Source: Marisediminitalea oceani (GTDB lineage: Bacteria; Pseudomonadota; Gammaproteobacteria; Enterobacterales; Alteromonadaceae). From it: a stretch of DNA of 64,000 nt. The position numbers and the translations under genes were made by a program. The notes under the pieces were generated by a model. That model did no database searches, was not told the DNA's origin, and saw only the letters and a program-made list of their open reading frames with translations. Where the stretch lies: the NCBI RefSeq assembly GCF_003731635.1, contig NZ_RCUA01000038.1:36230-100229 (forward strand), in the 5' to 3' direction. Shown in pieces: positions 20,411 through 30,753 of the stretch; the first letter of the stretch is position 1, and the number at the start of each line of letters is the position of its first letter.

Positions 20411-21367
20411 ATGAAGGTCATTTTCCAGCTGATTATTAAACGGATTGGCTTATCAATTATTACGCTGTTGATTGTTTCTGCGGTGGTGTTTTTTATTGCC
20501 AACCTGCTACCCGGTGATGCCGCACAGGAAATGCTTGGTCAAAGCGCTACCCCCGAAGCGGTGGCAGAGCTGCGGGAAGCTTATGGCTTAAACGATCCGC
20601 CGATGCTGCGTTATGCAAAATGGCTCGGTGGACTGCTAAGTGGTGATGCGGGTACATCGTTGGCCAATGCACGTCCGGTAAGCGAACTGATTAGCTCACG
20701 GCTGTCACAATCGCTCATGCTGGCAGGGTTTACTGCGTTGTTAGCTGTACCCTTTGCCATGGTGCTGGGGATTGTTGCCGCCATGTACAGTGGTAGTCGC
20801 ATCGACAAAGCCATGAACATCTTTACGTTATCGATGGTAGCGGTGCCTGAGTTTTTGCTGGCAACCATTTTTGTGCTGATTTTTGCGGTGGAACTAAACT
20901 GGCTGCCGTCGTTATCGTACATTCCTGCCGATGCCGGGGTGTATGATTACTTCCGCGCATTTGCTATGCCGGTTGCTACCCTGTGTATTGTGCTCAGTGC
21001 GCAGATGGCAAGAATGACCCGCGCGGCCGTGCTGGAGCAGCTTTCTCAGCCCTACGTGGAAATGGCGCTACTTAAAGGCTCGCCTCTGTCACGAGCGGTG
21101 CTGCGCCATGCGTTACCCAACGCGGTCGGGCCAATCGTTAACGCCGTGGCATTAAGCCTTTCTTATTTACTCGGTGGAGTGGTCATTGTTGAGGTTATTT
21201 TCAACTATCCCGGCGTAGCCAGCTTAATGGTGGATGCCGTAACCAACCGTGATATGCCGCTCCTGCAAGCCTGTGCCATGTTGTTTTGTACCGGCTATTT
21301 AATTCTGGTACTCGTTGCTGATATCTCGGCCATTGTGGCTAACCCTAAACTGCGAACCGGAGGCTAG
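20411..21367 (+). CDS. ABC importer permease, DppB-like
   Basis: A 318-residue inner-membrane permease. The first helix is at about 8-30 with FFIANLLPGDAAQEMLGQ, the usual DppB periplasmic motif. The EAA loop contacting the ATPase is around EMALLKGSPLSRAVLRHALPN. The start at 20411 is supported by AAGGAG at 20399-20404; an in-frame ATG at 20363 lies inside the binding-protein gene. It pairs with the next permease to form the channel. Confidence 0.92.
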   Translation: MKVIFQLIIKRIGLSIITLLIVSAVVFFIANLLPGDAAQEMLGQSATPEAVAELREAYGLNDPPMLRYAKWLGGLLSGDAGTSLANARPVSELISSRLSQSLMLAGFTALLAVPFAMVLGIVAAMYSGSRIDKAMNIFTLSMVAVPEFLLATIFVLIFAVELNWLPSLSYIPADAGVYDYFRAFAMPVATLCIVLSAQMARMTRAAVLEQLSQPYVEMALLKGSPLSRAVLRHALPNAVGPIVNAVALSLSYLLGGVVIVEVIFNYPGVASLMVDAVTNRDMPLLQACAMLFCTGYLILVLVADISAIVANPKLRTGG

Positions 21368-21371
21368 GCCA

Positions 21372-22196
21372 ATGAATGTATTAAAATCAATGCCCTTATC
21401 CGGCAAGCTGGGTGCGCTGCTGGTAATGTTCTGGGTTTTTATTGCCGTCTTTGGCCCCTGGCTGGCGCCTCATTCGGGCAGCGAAATCGTGGCTTATGAT
21501 GTGTTTGAGCCCATCGGCGGCGATTACGTACTAGGCACCGATTACATTGGCCGCGATGTGTTTAGTCGTATTCTCGATGGCACCCGTTTTACCATTTTTA
21601 TTCCGCTACTAGCGGCGGCGCTAGCCTGCTCTGCTGGTACCTTAATAGCGCTGTTTTCAGCCGTTAGTGGCCCTCGTACAGATGAAGTGATTTCCCGTTT
21701 TATGGATGCACTGATTTCTATCCCGAGCAAAATTTTCTCGCTGGTAATGATTGCCGCATTTGGCTCATCGGTGCCATTACTGTTAACCATTACCGCTATC
21801 AGTTATATGCCAGGATCGTTTCGGATTGCCCGCGCGCTGGCAGTCAACGTAGCAAACATGGATTTTGTTACGGTGGCCAGAACCCGTGGAGAAAGCCGCT
21901 TGTATCTGGCGATAAAGGAAATTTTGCCCAATATTCTGCATCCCATGCTGGCCGATTTTGGGTTGCGGTTCGTGTTTGTTGTGCTGCTGCTAAGTAGCCT
22001 GAGCTTTTTAGGGCTCGGCGTTCAGCCCCCGGAGGCGGACCTCGGCTCTCTGGTTCGCGAGAACATTTCCGGCCTGGCAGAAGGCGCACCGGCGGTTATT
22101 ATTCCGGCCATTGCCATCGCGACTATTACCATTGCGGTAAACCTGTTAATTGACAGTCTGCGCGGCGGCGCAACTTATGCGGCGCGAGGTAAGTAA
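21372..22196 (+). CDS. ABC importer permease, DppC-like
   Basis: A 274-residue permease with an N-terminal helix at about 12-32 followed by the DppC motif GTDYIGRDVFSRILDGTRF. The EAA-type loop is VARTRGESRLYLAIKEILPN. The ATG at 21372 follows the upstream stop by 4 nt; an in-frame start at 21315 would add residues encoded within the previous gene and is unlikely. It forms the second half of the translocation pore. Confidence 0.92.
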   Translation: MNVLKSMPLSGKLGALLVMFWVFIAVFGPWLAPHSGSEIVAYDVFEPIGGDYVLGTDYIGRDVFSRILDGTRFTIFIPLLAAALACSAGTLIALFSAVSGPRTDEVISRFMDALISIPSKIFSLVMIAAFGSSVPLLLTITAISYMPGSFRIARALAVNVANMDFVTVARTRGESRLYLAIKEILPNILHPMLADFGLRFVFVVLLLSSLSFLGLGVQPPEADLGSLVRENISGLAEGAPAVIIPAIAIATITIAVNLLIDSLRGGATYAARGK

Positions 22197-22197
22197 G

Positions 22198-23817
22198 ATG
22201 ACTGCACATGTGAGTGTTGAGAAATTACGCGTTGAAGCCGGGCCACAAGGTCAGGCCAAAACGATTGTCCATGATGTCAGCTTTACCCTTAAGCGTGGTG
22301 AGGTGCTTGCACTCATCGGCGAGTCTGGCTCAGGCAAAACCACGATAGCGCTTTCGCTGCTGGGATATGCTCGTCCGGGATGTCGTATCAGTGGCGGTGC
22401 AGTGCACGTGGGCGAGGATAATATGGCAGCTATGAATGCTGCCCAGCTGGCTGGCGTGCGAGGACGCAAAGTCGCTTATGTGGCGCAAAGTGCCGCAGCG
22501 GCGTTTAATCCGTCCCGCCGCATTATGGAGCAGGTGATAGAAAGTGCCCTGATGCATGGCGTGATGTCGCGCAGTCAGGCCGAGGCCAAAGCCATTGATC
22601 TGTTTAAGCAACTGTCGTTGCCGTCGCCGCAGACCATCGGCCGCCGCTATCCTCATGAGGTATCGGGTGGCCAGCTGCAGCGACTGATGGCGGCCATGGC
22701 CCTGATTTGCGAGCCGGAACTGATTATTTTTGATGAGCCCACTACTGCGCTCGATGTCACCACTCAGGTAGATGTACTAAAAGCATTTAAAGACGTAGTG
22801 AAAGCGTACAACACTACGGCGGTTTATGTATCTCACGATTTGGCCGTTGTTGCCCAGATTGCCGATCAGATCCTGGTGCTGCAAAACGGCAGGATGATGG
22901 AAAAGAACCCGACCCCCACTATTCTTAACCACGCCGAACATGCCTATACCCGGCAACTGCTCAGCGCGGTGCAGGACAGTGATAGTTATAAGGATAACGA
23001 GCCGGGAGAGGTGGTGATTGATATCGCGAATATCGATGCCGGCTACGGTAAGATAAGCAGGGATGGTAAACCTGAGATCCCAATTCTGTCAGACATTTCC
23101 ATGCGTGTCCGGCGCGGGCAAACAGTAGGTATTATTGGTGAGTCAGGCTCAGGCAAGTCGACCTTTGCCCGGGTGATAGCCGGCTTATTGCCAGCTGCCA
23201 ACGGTACGATGTTACTCAACAACAAAGAGTTAACTCCTGCCATAGTGGACCGCAGCAAGACCGAGTGTCAGCAAATTCAGATGGTGTTTCAGAATGCGGA
23301 TACGGCGCTGAATCCCGCTCATAAAGTGGGTGATATCCTGGGCCGGCCGCTGACCTTTTTTCATGGCCTTAAAGGTGCTGCGCGCAAGCAGCGCGTAGCA
23401 GAACTGCTGGAACTGGTTAAATTGCCTGCTGACCTGGCAGACCGCAAATGCGGTGCTCTGTCGGGCGGACAGAAACAACGCATCAATCTGGCCCGGGCGT
23501 TAGCGGCGGAACCAAGCGTTATTTTATGTGATGAGGTCACCTCGGCACTCGATACTGTTGTGGCTGCGGCCATTCTTGAGTTACTGGGCGAGTTGCAGGC
23601 GAAACTCAATATTGCCATTGTGTTTATCAGCCACGACATTTCTACGGTAAAAAGCCTGTGCGACGAGATCATGGTGCTCTACAAAGGCAAAACCGTGCAG
23701 TACACGTCGGGTAAACAGTTTGCCATTGGGCCTTATGAACCTTATACCGAGTTGCTACTAAACAGTGTGCCAACGCTGGATCCTACCTGGTTGGACTCAC
23801 GCCAGTCGCGGGCATAA
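22198..23817 (+). CDS. Fused dual ATP-binding subunit of the ABC importer (DppD-DppF fusion)
   Basis: A 539-residue protein with two complete nucleotide-binding domains in tandem. Domain 1 has Walker A GESGSGKTT, signature VSGGQLQRLM and Walker B LIIFDEPTTALD. Domain 2 has Walker A GESGSGKST, signature LSGGQKQRIN and Walker B VILCDEVTSALD. One chain replaces the usual DppD plus DppF pair, as in YejF. The ATG at 22198 lies 1 nt after the permease stop; the in-frame start at 22150 would overlap that gene. A terminator follows 26 nt after the stop. Confidence 0.92.
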   Translation: MTAHVSVEKLRVEAGPQGQAKTIVHDVSFTLKRGEVLALIGESGSGKTTIALSLLGYARPGCRISGGAVHVGEDNMAAMNAAQLAGVRGRKVAYVAQSAAAAFNPSRRIMEQVIESALMHGVMSRSQAEAKAIDLFKQLSLPSPQTIGRRYPHEVSGGQLQRLMAAMALICEPELIIFDEPTTALDVTTQVDVLKAFKDVVKAYNTTAVYVSHDLAVVAQIADQILVLQNGRMMEKNPTPTILNHAEHAYTRQLLSAVQDSDSYKDNEPGEVVIDIANIDAGYGKISRDGKPEIPILSDISMRVRRGQTVGIIGESGSGKSTFARVIAGLLPAANGTMLLNNKELTPAIVDRSKTECQQIQMVFQNADTALNPAHKVGDILGRPLTFFHGLKGAARKQRVAELLELVKLPADLADRKCGALSGGQKQRINLARALAAEPSVILCDEVTSALDTVVAAAILELLGELQAKLNIAIVFISHDISTVKSLCDEIMVLYKGKTVQYTSGKQFAIGPYEPYTELLLNSVPTLDPTWLDSRQSRA

Positions 23818-23843
23818 GGGATAATACCGACTGCTCAATATTC

Positions 23844-23875
23844 CGGCTGGTGCGCCATTAGCGCCAGCCGTTTTT
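23844..23875 (+). terminator. Intrinsic terminator of the ABC importer operon
   Basis: Stem CGGCTGG / CCAGCCG (23844-23850 with 23864-23870), extended inward by CGC/GCG, then TTTTT at 23871-23875. The right arm also encodes the last codons (NGWR) of the leftward small gene. Confidence 0.85.
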
Positions 23876-24070
23876 GCTCCCGCTCCGGCAATGCCGGCTT
23901 GCCCTCACGCTGCCAAACCAATAGTAAAGCACCGTAAATACCACACCGGCTCCGAGCCAGACCAGTTCTGCCTGACTATAGGGATAGCTTCGCACTGCAT
24001 AAGCAATCTGCAATAAAAGGAATAGCGTAAAGAAAAATCGGTGTTTATTCAGTTTCATCCGCTGGAACAA
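23858..24070 (-). CDS. Small two-helix membrane protein, TTG start, unknown function
   Basis: A 70-residue protein with two hydrophobic helices (around FFFTLFLLLQIAYA and AELVWLGAGVVFTVLYYWF) and a basic C-terminus. A TTG at 24068-24070 is chosen as start because a perfect AAGGAGG (complement of 24077-24083) sits exactly 6 nt before it. An ATG four codons later has no suitable ribosome site. Its end overlaps the terminator of the opposite-strand ABC operon. I recognise no family. The ribosome site and membrane pattern argue that it is real. Confidence 0.55.
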   Translation of the reverse strand: MFQRMKLNKHRFFFTLFLLLQIAYAVRSYPYSQAELVWLGAGVVFTVLYYWFGSVRASRHCRSGSKNGWR

Positions 24071-24272
24071 AGCTTGCCTCCTTGCAATGAATAACGTGAC
24101 GGACAACTCAAAAGCCAATTTAGGCTATCGTTCTGAAGACAACTACTCTCCAATTAGCCAGTTCTTACGATTGTCCTACGGCAGATTGTAAGCGCTAATA
24201 CTTACATTGTTTACTAATTAGGCTAAGCTGAATGACTACGGCAGTATAATAACAAACAAAAAGGTACAGCTT

Positions 24273-27200
24273 ATGACCTTAAAAGGACTTTTACTCACAC
24301 TCATGCTGGCCACCCTGCCAGCTGTCTCTAACGCCACACAACTGCTTCGGCAGCCTGCACTTCACGGTGATACCCTGGTATTTACTTATGCTAATGATAT
24401 CTGGAAAACCAGCATCAACGGCGGTACAGCCCAGCGGCTAACCAGTTTTCAGGGCAGTGAATCACAGCCGGTCATTTCGCCCGATGGTAATTACATAGCG
24501 TTTACCGGTGAATACGAAGGCAACCGTGATGTGTTTGTGGTTAGCGTTAACGGTGGCGAGCCTCAGCGTCTTACCTATCATCCGGGCGCCGACGCTGCCG
24601 TAGGCTGGTCACCAGACAGCCAGCAGGTGCTCTTCAGTTCGGCGCGGTTTTCGGCGCCGCGTAACTGGCAACAGTTATTCACTGTTTCTATAAAAGGGGG
24701 GAACCCGAGCCAATTACCCATGCAGCGAGCGTTTGATGGTGCATTTGATAACAGCGGGGAAAATCTGGTGTTTCGAAGAGCTGGCTTTTGGGACAGAGGC
24801 TGGCGTAATTACCGTGGTGGCCAGAATCAGGCGCTGAGGGTGATTAATATCGACAGCCTGAAAGAATATGACCTGCCTTTCGATAACGACTTCGATGTGG
24901 ATCCAGAGTGGTCGTCAAACGGCGATATCTACTTTTTATCCAATCGTTCTAGGGTGACGAATGTATTTAAATATTCGCCGCAGTCGAAGGCGGTGAGTCA
25001 GGTTACTCGTCAGGATAAGTATGATGTTATGGGTTTTGCAGTGGACGGTAACCGGGTTGTGTATGAGCACCTTGGCGATCTGTATCTGAAAAATGGCAAT
25101 GCTGCAGCCAGCAAGATAAATATAGAGGTGGCCGCCGACTTCTACTGGGCCCGTACCGGTTACGTTGACGCGCATAAACAGGTCACTGGCTTTGATGTAT
25201 CGCCTACCGGTCAGCGCGCGCTGTTCACGGCTCGTGGCGATGTCTATTCGGTGCCGGTAGAATACGGGTCGCCAAGGCCGCTTACCGACACTTCCGGCGC
25301 ACGCGAGCATGGGGCAGCCTGGTCGCCGGACGGCCAGTACATCGCGTGGTTTAGCGATCGCTCCGGCGAGTATGAACTCATCATTGCCGATCAGTACGGC
25401 AAAGAGCAAACGGTAATCACGCTGGCGGGGCGCGGCTTTTACGATGAGCTGCGCTGGTCGCCCGACAGCAAACGACTGTTATTTACCGACTCTTCGCAGC
25501 AGTTATGGGTTGCTAACCGGGAAAACCAGACCACCAGAGTTATCGATACCAACAAACGGGTCCATCCTGAATGGCAGATGATGGCCAGTTGGTCTCCCGA
25601 CAGTCGGTATATCGCTTACACCAAACAGGGCGTTAATTTCTTCCGCGAACTGCACCTGTATTCGGTGATGGAGCGTAAAACCTTTCAGCTGACCGACGGC
25701 ATGGTTGAAGTGACCTGGCCTACCTTTAGTGATGACAGTGAAGTGTTGTACTTCCTTGGCAGCGTGGATTACGGTCCTAAAGCGCCCTGGCTTGATATGT
25801 CATCTATCAGCTTTACGCCCAGCTACCAGTTGTACTATGCGCTACTTAACGCAGAAGACATGCCGCTGTTCCCGGAGCGTTCCGATGAAGAGCCGGCGCC
25901 TGAAAGTGAAGAGGATGAAGCCGGTGATGACGAAGCAGGTAATGACAAACCGACTGGTGAATCACAAACCAAAGTGCAGGTGGCCGCTTTCGCTGAACGT
26001 ATCTTGCCGGTGAGTGCTAAGTCGGGACAATTTAGTCATTTAACCGGTGGCAAAGAGGGCAACCTGTATTTTCTCAGTCAGTATGCAGACGATACCGGTG
26101 ACAAACAAACCAGCCTGATGACCTTTAATGCCTCTGAGCGTGAAATGAAAAAGCTGGCCGATAAGATCAGCGATTTTAAACTCACCGCTGACGGTAAATC
26201 CCTGTTGGTTAAAAGTGGCTCTTCCTATCGCCTGATCAGTGCCGCACAGGGCTCCGGTAAAGATGATAAAGCCATTAAGCTGGCGCTATCCAAACGGGTG
26301 GATTATGCCGAAGAGTGGCAGCAGATTTTCCGCGAGGCCTGGCGTTATCAGCGCGATTATCTGTATGTAGATAACTTCCACGGCGCCGACTGGGATGAAA
26401 TATATGAAGTGTATCAGCCGTTGGTTGCCTCGGTCAGTCATCCGCTGGATCTCACCTATTTACTCGATACCCTGGGCGGCGAAGTGTCGATAGGGCATTC
26501 CTATACCGGCGCCGGGGATAAACCTGAAACAGGTAAATCCCACGTCGGCCTGCTGGGTGTGGATTATGAACTTGATAACCGCGGGATAAAGCTTACCCGG
26601 GTGTACACCGGTGAGAGATTTGTTGCCGGTGCAAACCTTATGGCGCCGTTGGGACCTTATGCGCACCTTATCGAAAAGGGCAGTTACCTGCTGGCTGTTA
26701 ACGGTAAACCACTAACCAGTGAAGAGAACGTTTATGCGCAGTTCGAAGGTACCCTTGGCCAAACGGTAACGGTAACCATCGGTGAGCCAGGCAAAAAAAA
26801 CAACCAACAGGACTTTCTGGTTAAAACCATTGGTAACGAAAATGAACTACGTAAGCAGCATTGGGTAGAACAGAACCGCCGGTATGTGGAAGAAAAGTCC
26901 AACGGAAAGCTCGCTTACGTGTGGGTGCCAGAAACCGCAGAAGGAGGCTATCACAGCTTTAACCGTTATTATTACCCCCAGGCCAACAAGCCGGGCGTGA
27001 TCATTGATGAACGCTTTAATCATGGTGGCTTTATCGCTGATTACATCATTAATGTGTTGCGCCGGGAGCTTAATGGCTTTTTCAATAATCCCTACGCGCC
27101 GGCTGAACCTTTGACCAGCCCGGCAGCAGGTACCTGGGGCAGCAAGGTGATGCTGATTAACGAAGTGTCGGGCTCCGGCGGAGATATGTTGCCTTACATG

Positions 27201-27524
27201 TTTAACTACTATGGCCTTGGTAAGCTGGTGGGCAAACGCACCTGGGGTGGCCTGGTGGGCATCTGGGGCGTACCGGCCTTTATTGACGGTGGCAGCATGA
27301 CGGCGCCTCGGTCGGGCTTTTACGACGTGAATGGTGAGTGGCAGGTTGAGAACTACGGTGTGGCACCGGATATCAATGTGGAGCAATGGACCAGCAAAAC
27401 GGCAAAGGGCGAGGATCCACAACTGGATAAAGCCATTGAAGTTGGGCTGGCCGGTTTGAAAGGCTATCAGTCACCCATCAAACCAATGCCCAAAGCACCG
27501 GTTCGGGTGCCAGTGCCAGATTAG
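24273..27524 (+). CDS. Tricorn protease homologue (S41 family), secreted
   Basis: A 1083-residue exported peptidase. It has a signal peptide (1-21), then about 500 residues of WD/TolB-like propeller repeats (SPDGNYIAFTG, WSPDSQQVLFSS, WSPDGQYIAWFSD, WSPDSRYIAYTK). An acidic linker (about 533-562, Glu/Asp rich) is followed by a second propeller and a PDZ-like segment. The S41 catalytic core has His at 742 (SIGHSYTG), and SGSGGD contains the likely nucleophile S968 with D971. Tricorn trims peptides from larger proteases. With the S10 carboxypeptidase nearby it fits an extracytoplasmic peptide-recycling role. Confidence 0.92.
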   Translation: MTLKGLLLTLMLATLPAVSNATQLLRQPALHGDTLVFTYANDIWKTSINGGTAQRLTSFQGSESQPVISPDGNYIAFTGEYEGNRDVFVVSVNGGEPQRLTYHPGADAAVGWSPDSQQVLFSSARFSAPRNWQQLFTVSIKGGNPSQLPMQRAFDGAFDNSGENLVFRRAGFWDRGWRNYRGGQNQALRVINIDSLKEYDLPFDNDFDVDPEWSSNGDIYFLSNRSRVTNVFKYSPQSKAVSQVTRQDKYDVMGFAVDGNRVVYEHLGDLYLKNGNAAASKINIEVAADFYWARTGYVDAHKQVTGFDVSPTGQRALFTARGDVYSVPVEYGSPRPLTDTSGAREHGAAWSPDGQYIAWFSDRSGEYELIIADQYGKEQTVITLAGRGFYDELRWSPDSKRLLFTDSSQQLWVANRENQTTRVIDTNKRVHPEWQMMASWSPDSRYIAYTKQGVNFFRELHLYSVMERKTFQLTDGMVEVTWPTFSDDSEVLYFLGSVDYGPKAPWLDMSSISFTPSYQLYYALLNAEDMPLFPERSDEEPAPESEEDEAGDDEAGNDKPTGESQTKVQVAAFAERILPVSAKSGQFSHLTGGKEGNLYFLSQYADDTGDKQTSLMTFNASEREMKKLADKISDFKLTADGKSLLVKSGSSYRLISAAQGSGKDDKAIKLALSKRVDYAEEWQQIFREAWRYQRDYLYVDNFHGADWDEIYEVYQPLVASVSHPLDLTYLLDTLGGEVSIGHSYTGAGDKPETGKSHVGLLGVDYELDNRGIKLTRVYTGERFVAGANLMAPLGPYAHLIEKGSYLLAVNGKPLTSEENVYAQFEGTLGQTVTVTIGEPGKKNNQQDFLVKTIGNENELRKQHWVEQNRRYVEEKSNGKLAYVWVPETAEGGYHSFNRYYYPQANKPGVIIDERFNHGGFIADYIINVLRRELNGFFNNPYAPAEPLTSPAAGTWGSKVMLINEVSGSGGDMLPYMFNYYGLGKLVGKRTWGGLVGIWGVPAFIDGGSMTAPRSGFYDVNGEWQVENYGVAPDINVEQWTSKTAKGEDPQLDKAIEVGLAGLKGYQSPIKPMPKAPVRVPVPD

Positions 27525-27549
27525 TCTCTGAGTCGGAACTGCCAATTGG

Positions 27550-27572
27550 AAGCCCGCTAAATGCGGGCTTTT

Positions 27573-27573
<1 letters not shown>
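27550..27573. terminator. Shared terminator between the Tricorn gene and dmeF
   Basis: AAGCCCGC / GCGGGCTT, an 8-bp perfect stem with a 5-nt loop and a short T-run on the plus strand and A-run on the other side. It separates the convergent genes and probably works both ways; it is weaker leftward. Confidence 0.8.
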
Positions 27574-28556
<983 letters not shown>

Positions 28557-28582
28557 AACAGGCCATCTGTTCGGTTTATTGA

Positions 28583-28601
28583 TATACTATACCCCAGTAT
28601 A
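28583..28601. promoter_or_regulatory. RcnR/DmeR-type operator between dmeF and dmeR
   Basis: The dyad TATACT-ATACCCC-AGTATA has perfect 6-bp arms around a C4 tract (G4 on the other strand). Its core TACTGGGGTATAGTA (minus strand) resembles the TACT-G-tract-AGTA sites bound by RcnR-family repressors. It lies 26 nt from the dmeF start and 31 nt from the dmeR start, well placed to control both. Confidence 0.78.
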
Positions 28602-28632
28602 CCATTAAGCATGATAATTGGCAGAGCAGACT

Positions 28633-28908
28633 ATGGCGCATATCCATAAAAATCAGCAGGCATTACTTACGCGGGTAAAGAAAATCCGCGGCCAGTTAAA
28701 TGCTGTAGAAAAATCCATGAACGATGGCAACGAGTGTCTGGCCATCCTGCAGCAGGTTACTGCGATCAAAGGCGCCGTAAACGGACTGATGACCACGATT
28801 CTGGAAGATCACATCCGCGAACATGTGGGTAAGCCGGGACTCAGTGACGCAGAGCGAGCAGAGGAAGTAGAGGCGCTTAATAAAATTCTTAAGTCCTACC
28901 TCAAGTAG
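28633..28908 (+). CDS. dmeR: RcnR/CsoR-family metal-responsive repressor (DmeR-like)
   Basis: A 91-residue all-helical DNA-binding repressor of the DUF156 family. It retains H3, C35, H60 and H64, the four residues that bind Ni(II)/Co(II) in RcnR (H5 is also present). That separates it from the formaldehyde sensor FrmR and the copper sensor CsoR. The start at 28633 puts these residues at canonical positions; an in-frame TTG at 28618 would shift them. It is divergent from dmeF with a G-tract operator between them, so nickel or cobalt probably relieves repression of dmeF. Confidence 0.9.
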   Translation: MAHIHKNQQALLTRVKKIRGQLNAVEKSMNDGNECLAILQQVTAIKGAVNGLMTTILEDHIREHVGKPGLSDAERAEEVEALNKILKSYLK

Positions 28909-29168
28909 CATTACCAGGTTTTAGTGTTAGCATATTGGTATTGCGGCTAGACCCGCCGATTCGCTGCACCGGGAAGAACTGACTGTGCAATCAAAGTCAC
29001 TCATTAGTCATTGCGCTAGCCTGTAGGTTTGTCTAGTATTTGTACAGCGCTGTCGTTTAAGTGCAAAAACGAACAGAGTCCCTCCTGTGGTCTATGCCGT
29101 TATCGGTTTTACTGCCTGTAATATCAGAAACCCTGTTTGTTCCTTTACAATAATTCAGGGATCCGACC

Positions 29169-30680
29169 ATGCGTTTTATTATCCACCGAGCGTTACTTTG
29201 TATGTGTCTGGTAAGTTATTCTGGCTTTGCTCAGGATGAACCAGAAGAAAAACCACCTGTACCCGAAGCGAAAACTTCCGTCACCAGTCACAGCATCATA
29301 ATCAATGGTAAAAAACTCAGTTATACCGCTACCGCGGGTACCATGCTGATGAAAAACGCCAAGCAGGAGCCGATAGCACTGTTTGGTTACACTTCTTACG
29401 TAAAAGAAGATACCAGCCTGCGCAAGCGGCCAATTCTGTTTGCTTATAACGGTGGGCCGGGCTCAGCGTCGCTGTGGTTACACATGGGGATCCTCGGTCC
29501 TAAACGAGCAGTGGTTAAAGACGTTGAGTTTGCCAATAATGGCCCGTATGGCTATGTGGTTAATGAATTCACCATTCTGGATAAGGCCGATATCGTGATG
29601 ATTGATCCGGTTGGTACCGGCTTCTCGCGCCCGGTAGGAGAGGGCAAAGGTGAGGATTTTTGGGGCACCGACCAGGATATTCGCTCGGTGTCCGCGTTTA
29701 TCAAGCAGTATATTACTGAGAATAACCGCTGGCAGTCACCCAAATTCATTCTGGGAGAAAGCTATGGCGGGATGCGCACTGCGGGTGTGGCCCAGGCGCT
29801 TACTAACGAAATGATTAGTCTGAATGGCATTATGTTGGTGTCGCCGTTTTTGCAGTTTGTGAATGGATTTGATTTTGGTCAGACCGACCTGCCTCATGTA
29901 CTGTTTTTACCCACCTTTGCCGCCACCGGCTGGTATCACGATGCAATTGACAACAAACCAGCAACTCTAGCGGAGCATCTTAAGGCGGCAGAAGCCTTCG
30001 CCATAGACGAGTATGCCCCGGCCCTACTGAAAGGCGTACGATTATCGGCAGATAAGAAAAAGGCGCTGGCCGAAAAACTTGCCGCCCTGACAGGCCTTGA
30101 GGCGCAATACTGGCTGGATGCAGATTTACGGGTAAACCATCAGGTGTTTACCAAGGAAGTGCTAAGCGAAAGCGCACAAACGGTTGGGCGCATTGATTCT
30201 CGCTTTAAAGGAAACACTTTGTCGGTGCATTCAGAAGCGATGAGTTATGATCCTATGACCACCGCCATAGGCCCGCCATTACTGGCTGCTTTTATGGATT
30301 ATTACCGTACCGAACTCAAATCTGAGCAGGAGGTGGATTACAAGGTATTTGGTGATGTGTTCAGCAGTTGGGACTGGGGTCATGTACAACCAAATGTTGG
30401 CTTCAAAATGCCCTTTCCCGACACTCTGATTGATTTATCCTATGCGATGATTCAGAACCCTAAAATGAAGGTGTTGTTTCAGCAGGGCTATTATGATTTG
30501 GCTACGCCGCACTTCACTACCCAGTACATGATCGACCATCTTAAAATACCGGCAGCATTGCGTAGTAATATCTCTACAGCCTACTATGAGGCGGGACATA
30601 TGATGTATGTGCATGAGCCTTCAATGGCCCAGTTTAAAGCGGACCTGGCAACCTTTATCGATGCCAGCTTACCCAACTGA
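29169..30680 (+). CDS. Secreted S10-family serine carboxypeptidase
   Basis: A 503-residue exported peptidase with a signal peptide (1-22, ending SGFAQ). The oxyanion segment is NGGPGSASLW (94-103). The catalytic triad is visible as S198 in GESYGG, D443 in QQGYYDLATP and H477 in EAGHMMYVHEP. S10 enzymes remove C-terminal amino acids at acidic or neutral pH. The upstream 260 nt hold no recognisable gene or RNA. Together with the Tricorn homologue it suggests external peptide degradation. Confidence 0.92.
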   Translation: MRFIIHRALLCMCLVSYSGFAQDEPEEKPPVPEAKTSVTSHSIIINGKKLSYTATAGTMLMKNAKQEPIALFGYTSYVKEDTSLRKRPILFAYNGGPGSASLWLHMGILGPKRAVVKDVEFANNGPYGYVVNEFTILDKADIVMIDPVGTGFSRPVGEGKGEDFWGTDQDIRSVSAFIKQYITENNRWQSPKFILGESYGGMRTAGVAQALTNEMISLNGIMLVSPFLQFVNGFDFGQTDLPHVLFLPTFAATGWYHDAIDNKPATLAEHLKAAEAFAIDEYAPALLKGVRLSADKKKALAEKLAALTGLEAQYWLDADLRVNHQVFTKEVLSESAQTVGRIDSRFKGNTLSVHSEAMSYDPMTTAIGPPLLAAFMDYYRTELKSEQEVDYKVFGDVFSSWDWGHVQPNVGFKMPFPDTLIDLSYAMIQNPKMKVLFQQGYYDLATPHFTTQYMIDHLKIPAALRSNISTAYYEAGHMMYVHEPSMAQFKADLATFIDASLPN

Positions 30681-30753
30681 AGCGCGGATAAAAAACGTGG
30701 CCGGCGCGATAACGCAGCCGACCACATACGGAGGAACGCGGTTCAGGGCGCGG

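Noticed and set aside
24936..25409. 157-codon minus-strand frame in the Tricorn propeller
   Set aside because: Antisense to conserved WSPDG repeats; no own signals.
26847..27422. 191-codon open frame on the minus strand inside the Tricorn gene
   Set aside because: Fully antisense to a well-supported S41 domain; composition (His, Ala, Arg runs) is that of a shadow frame and there is no ribosome site.
28633..28908. FrmR-type formaldehyde sensor
   Set aside because: Family is shared, but H3/C35/H60/H64 and the neighbour dmeF point to Ni/Co sensing; the formaldehyde genes lie 27 kb away.
28909..29168. tRNA or structured RNA between dmeR and the S10 gene
   Set aside because: No cloverleaf, T-loop motif or strong hairpin could be found by eye.
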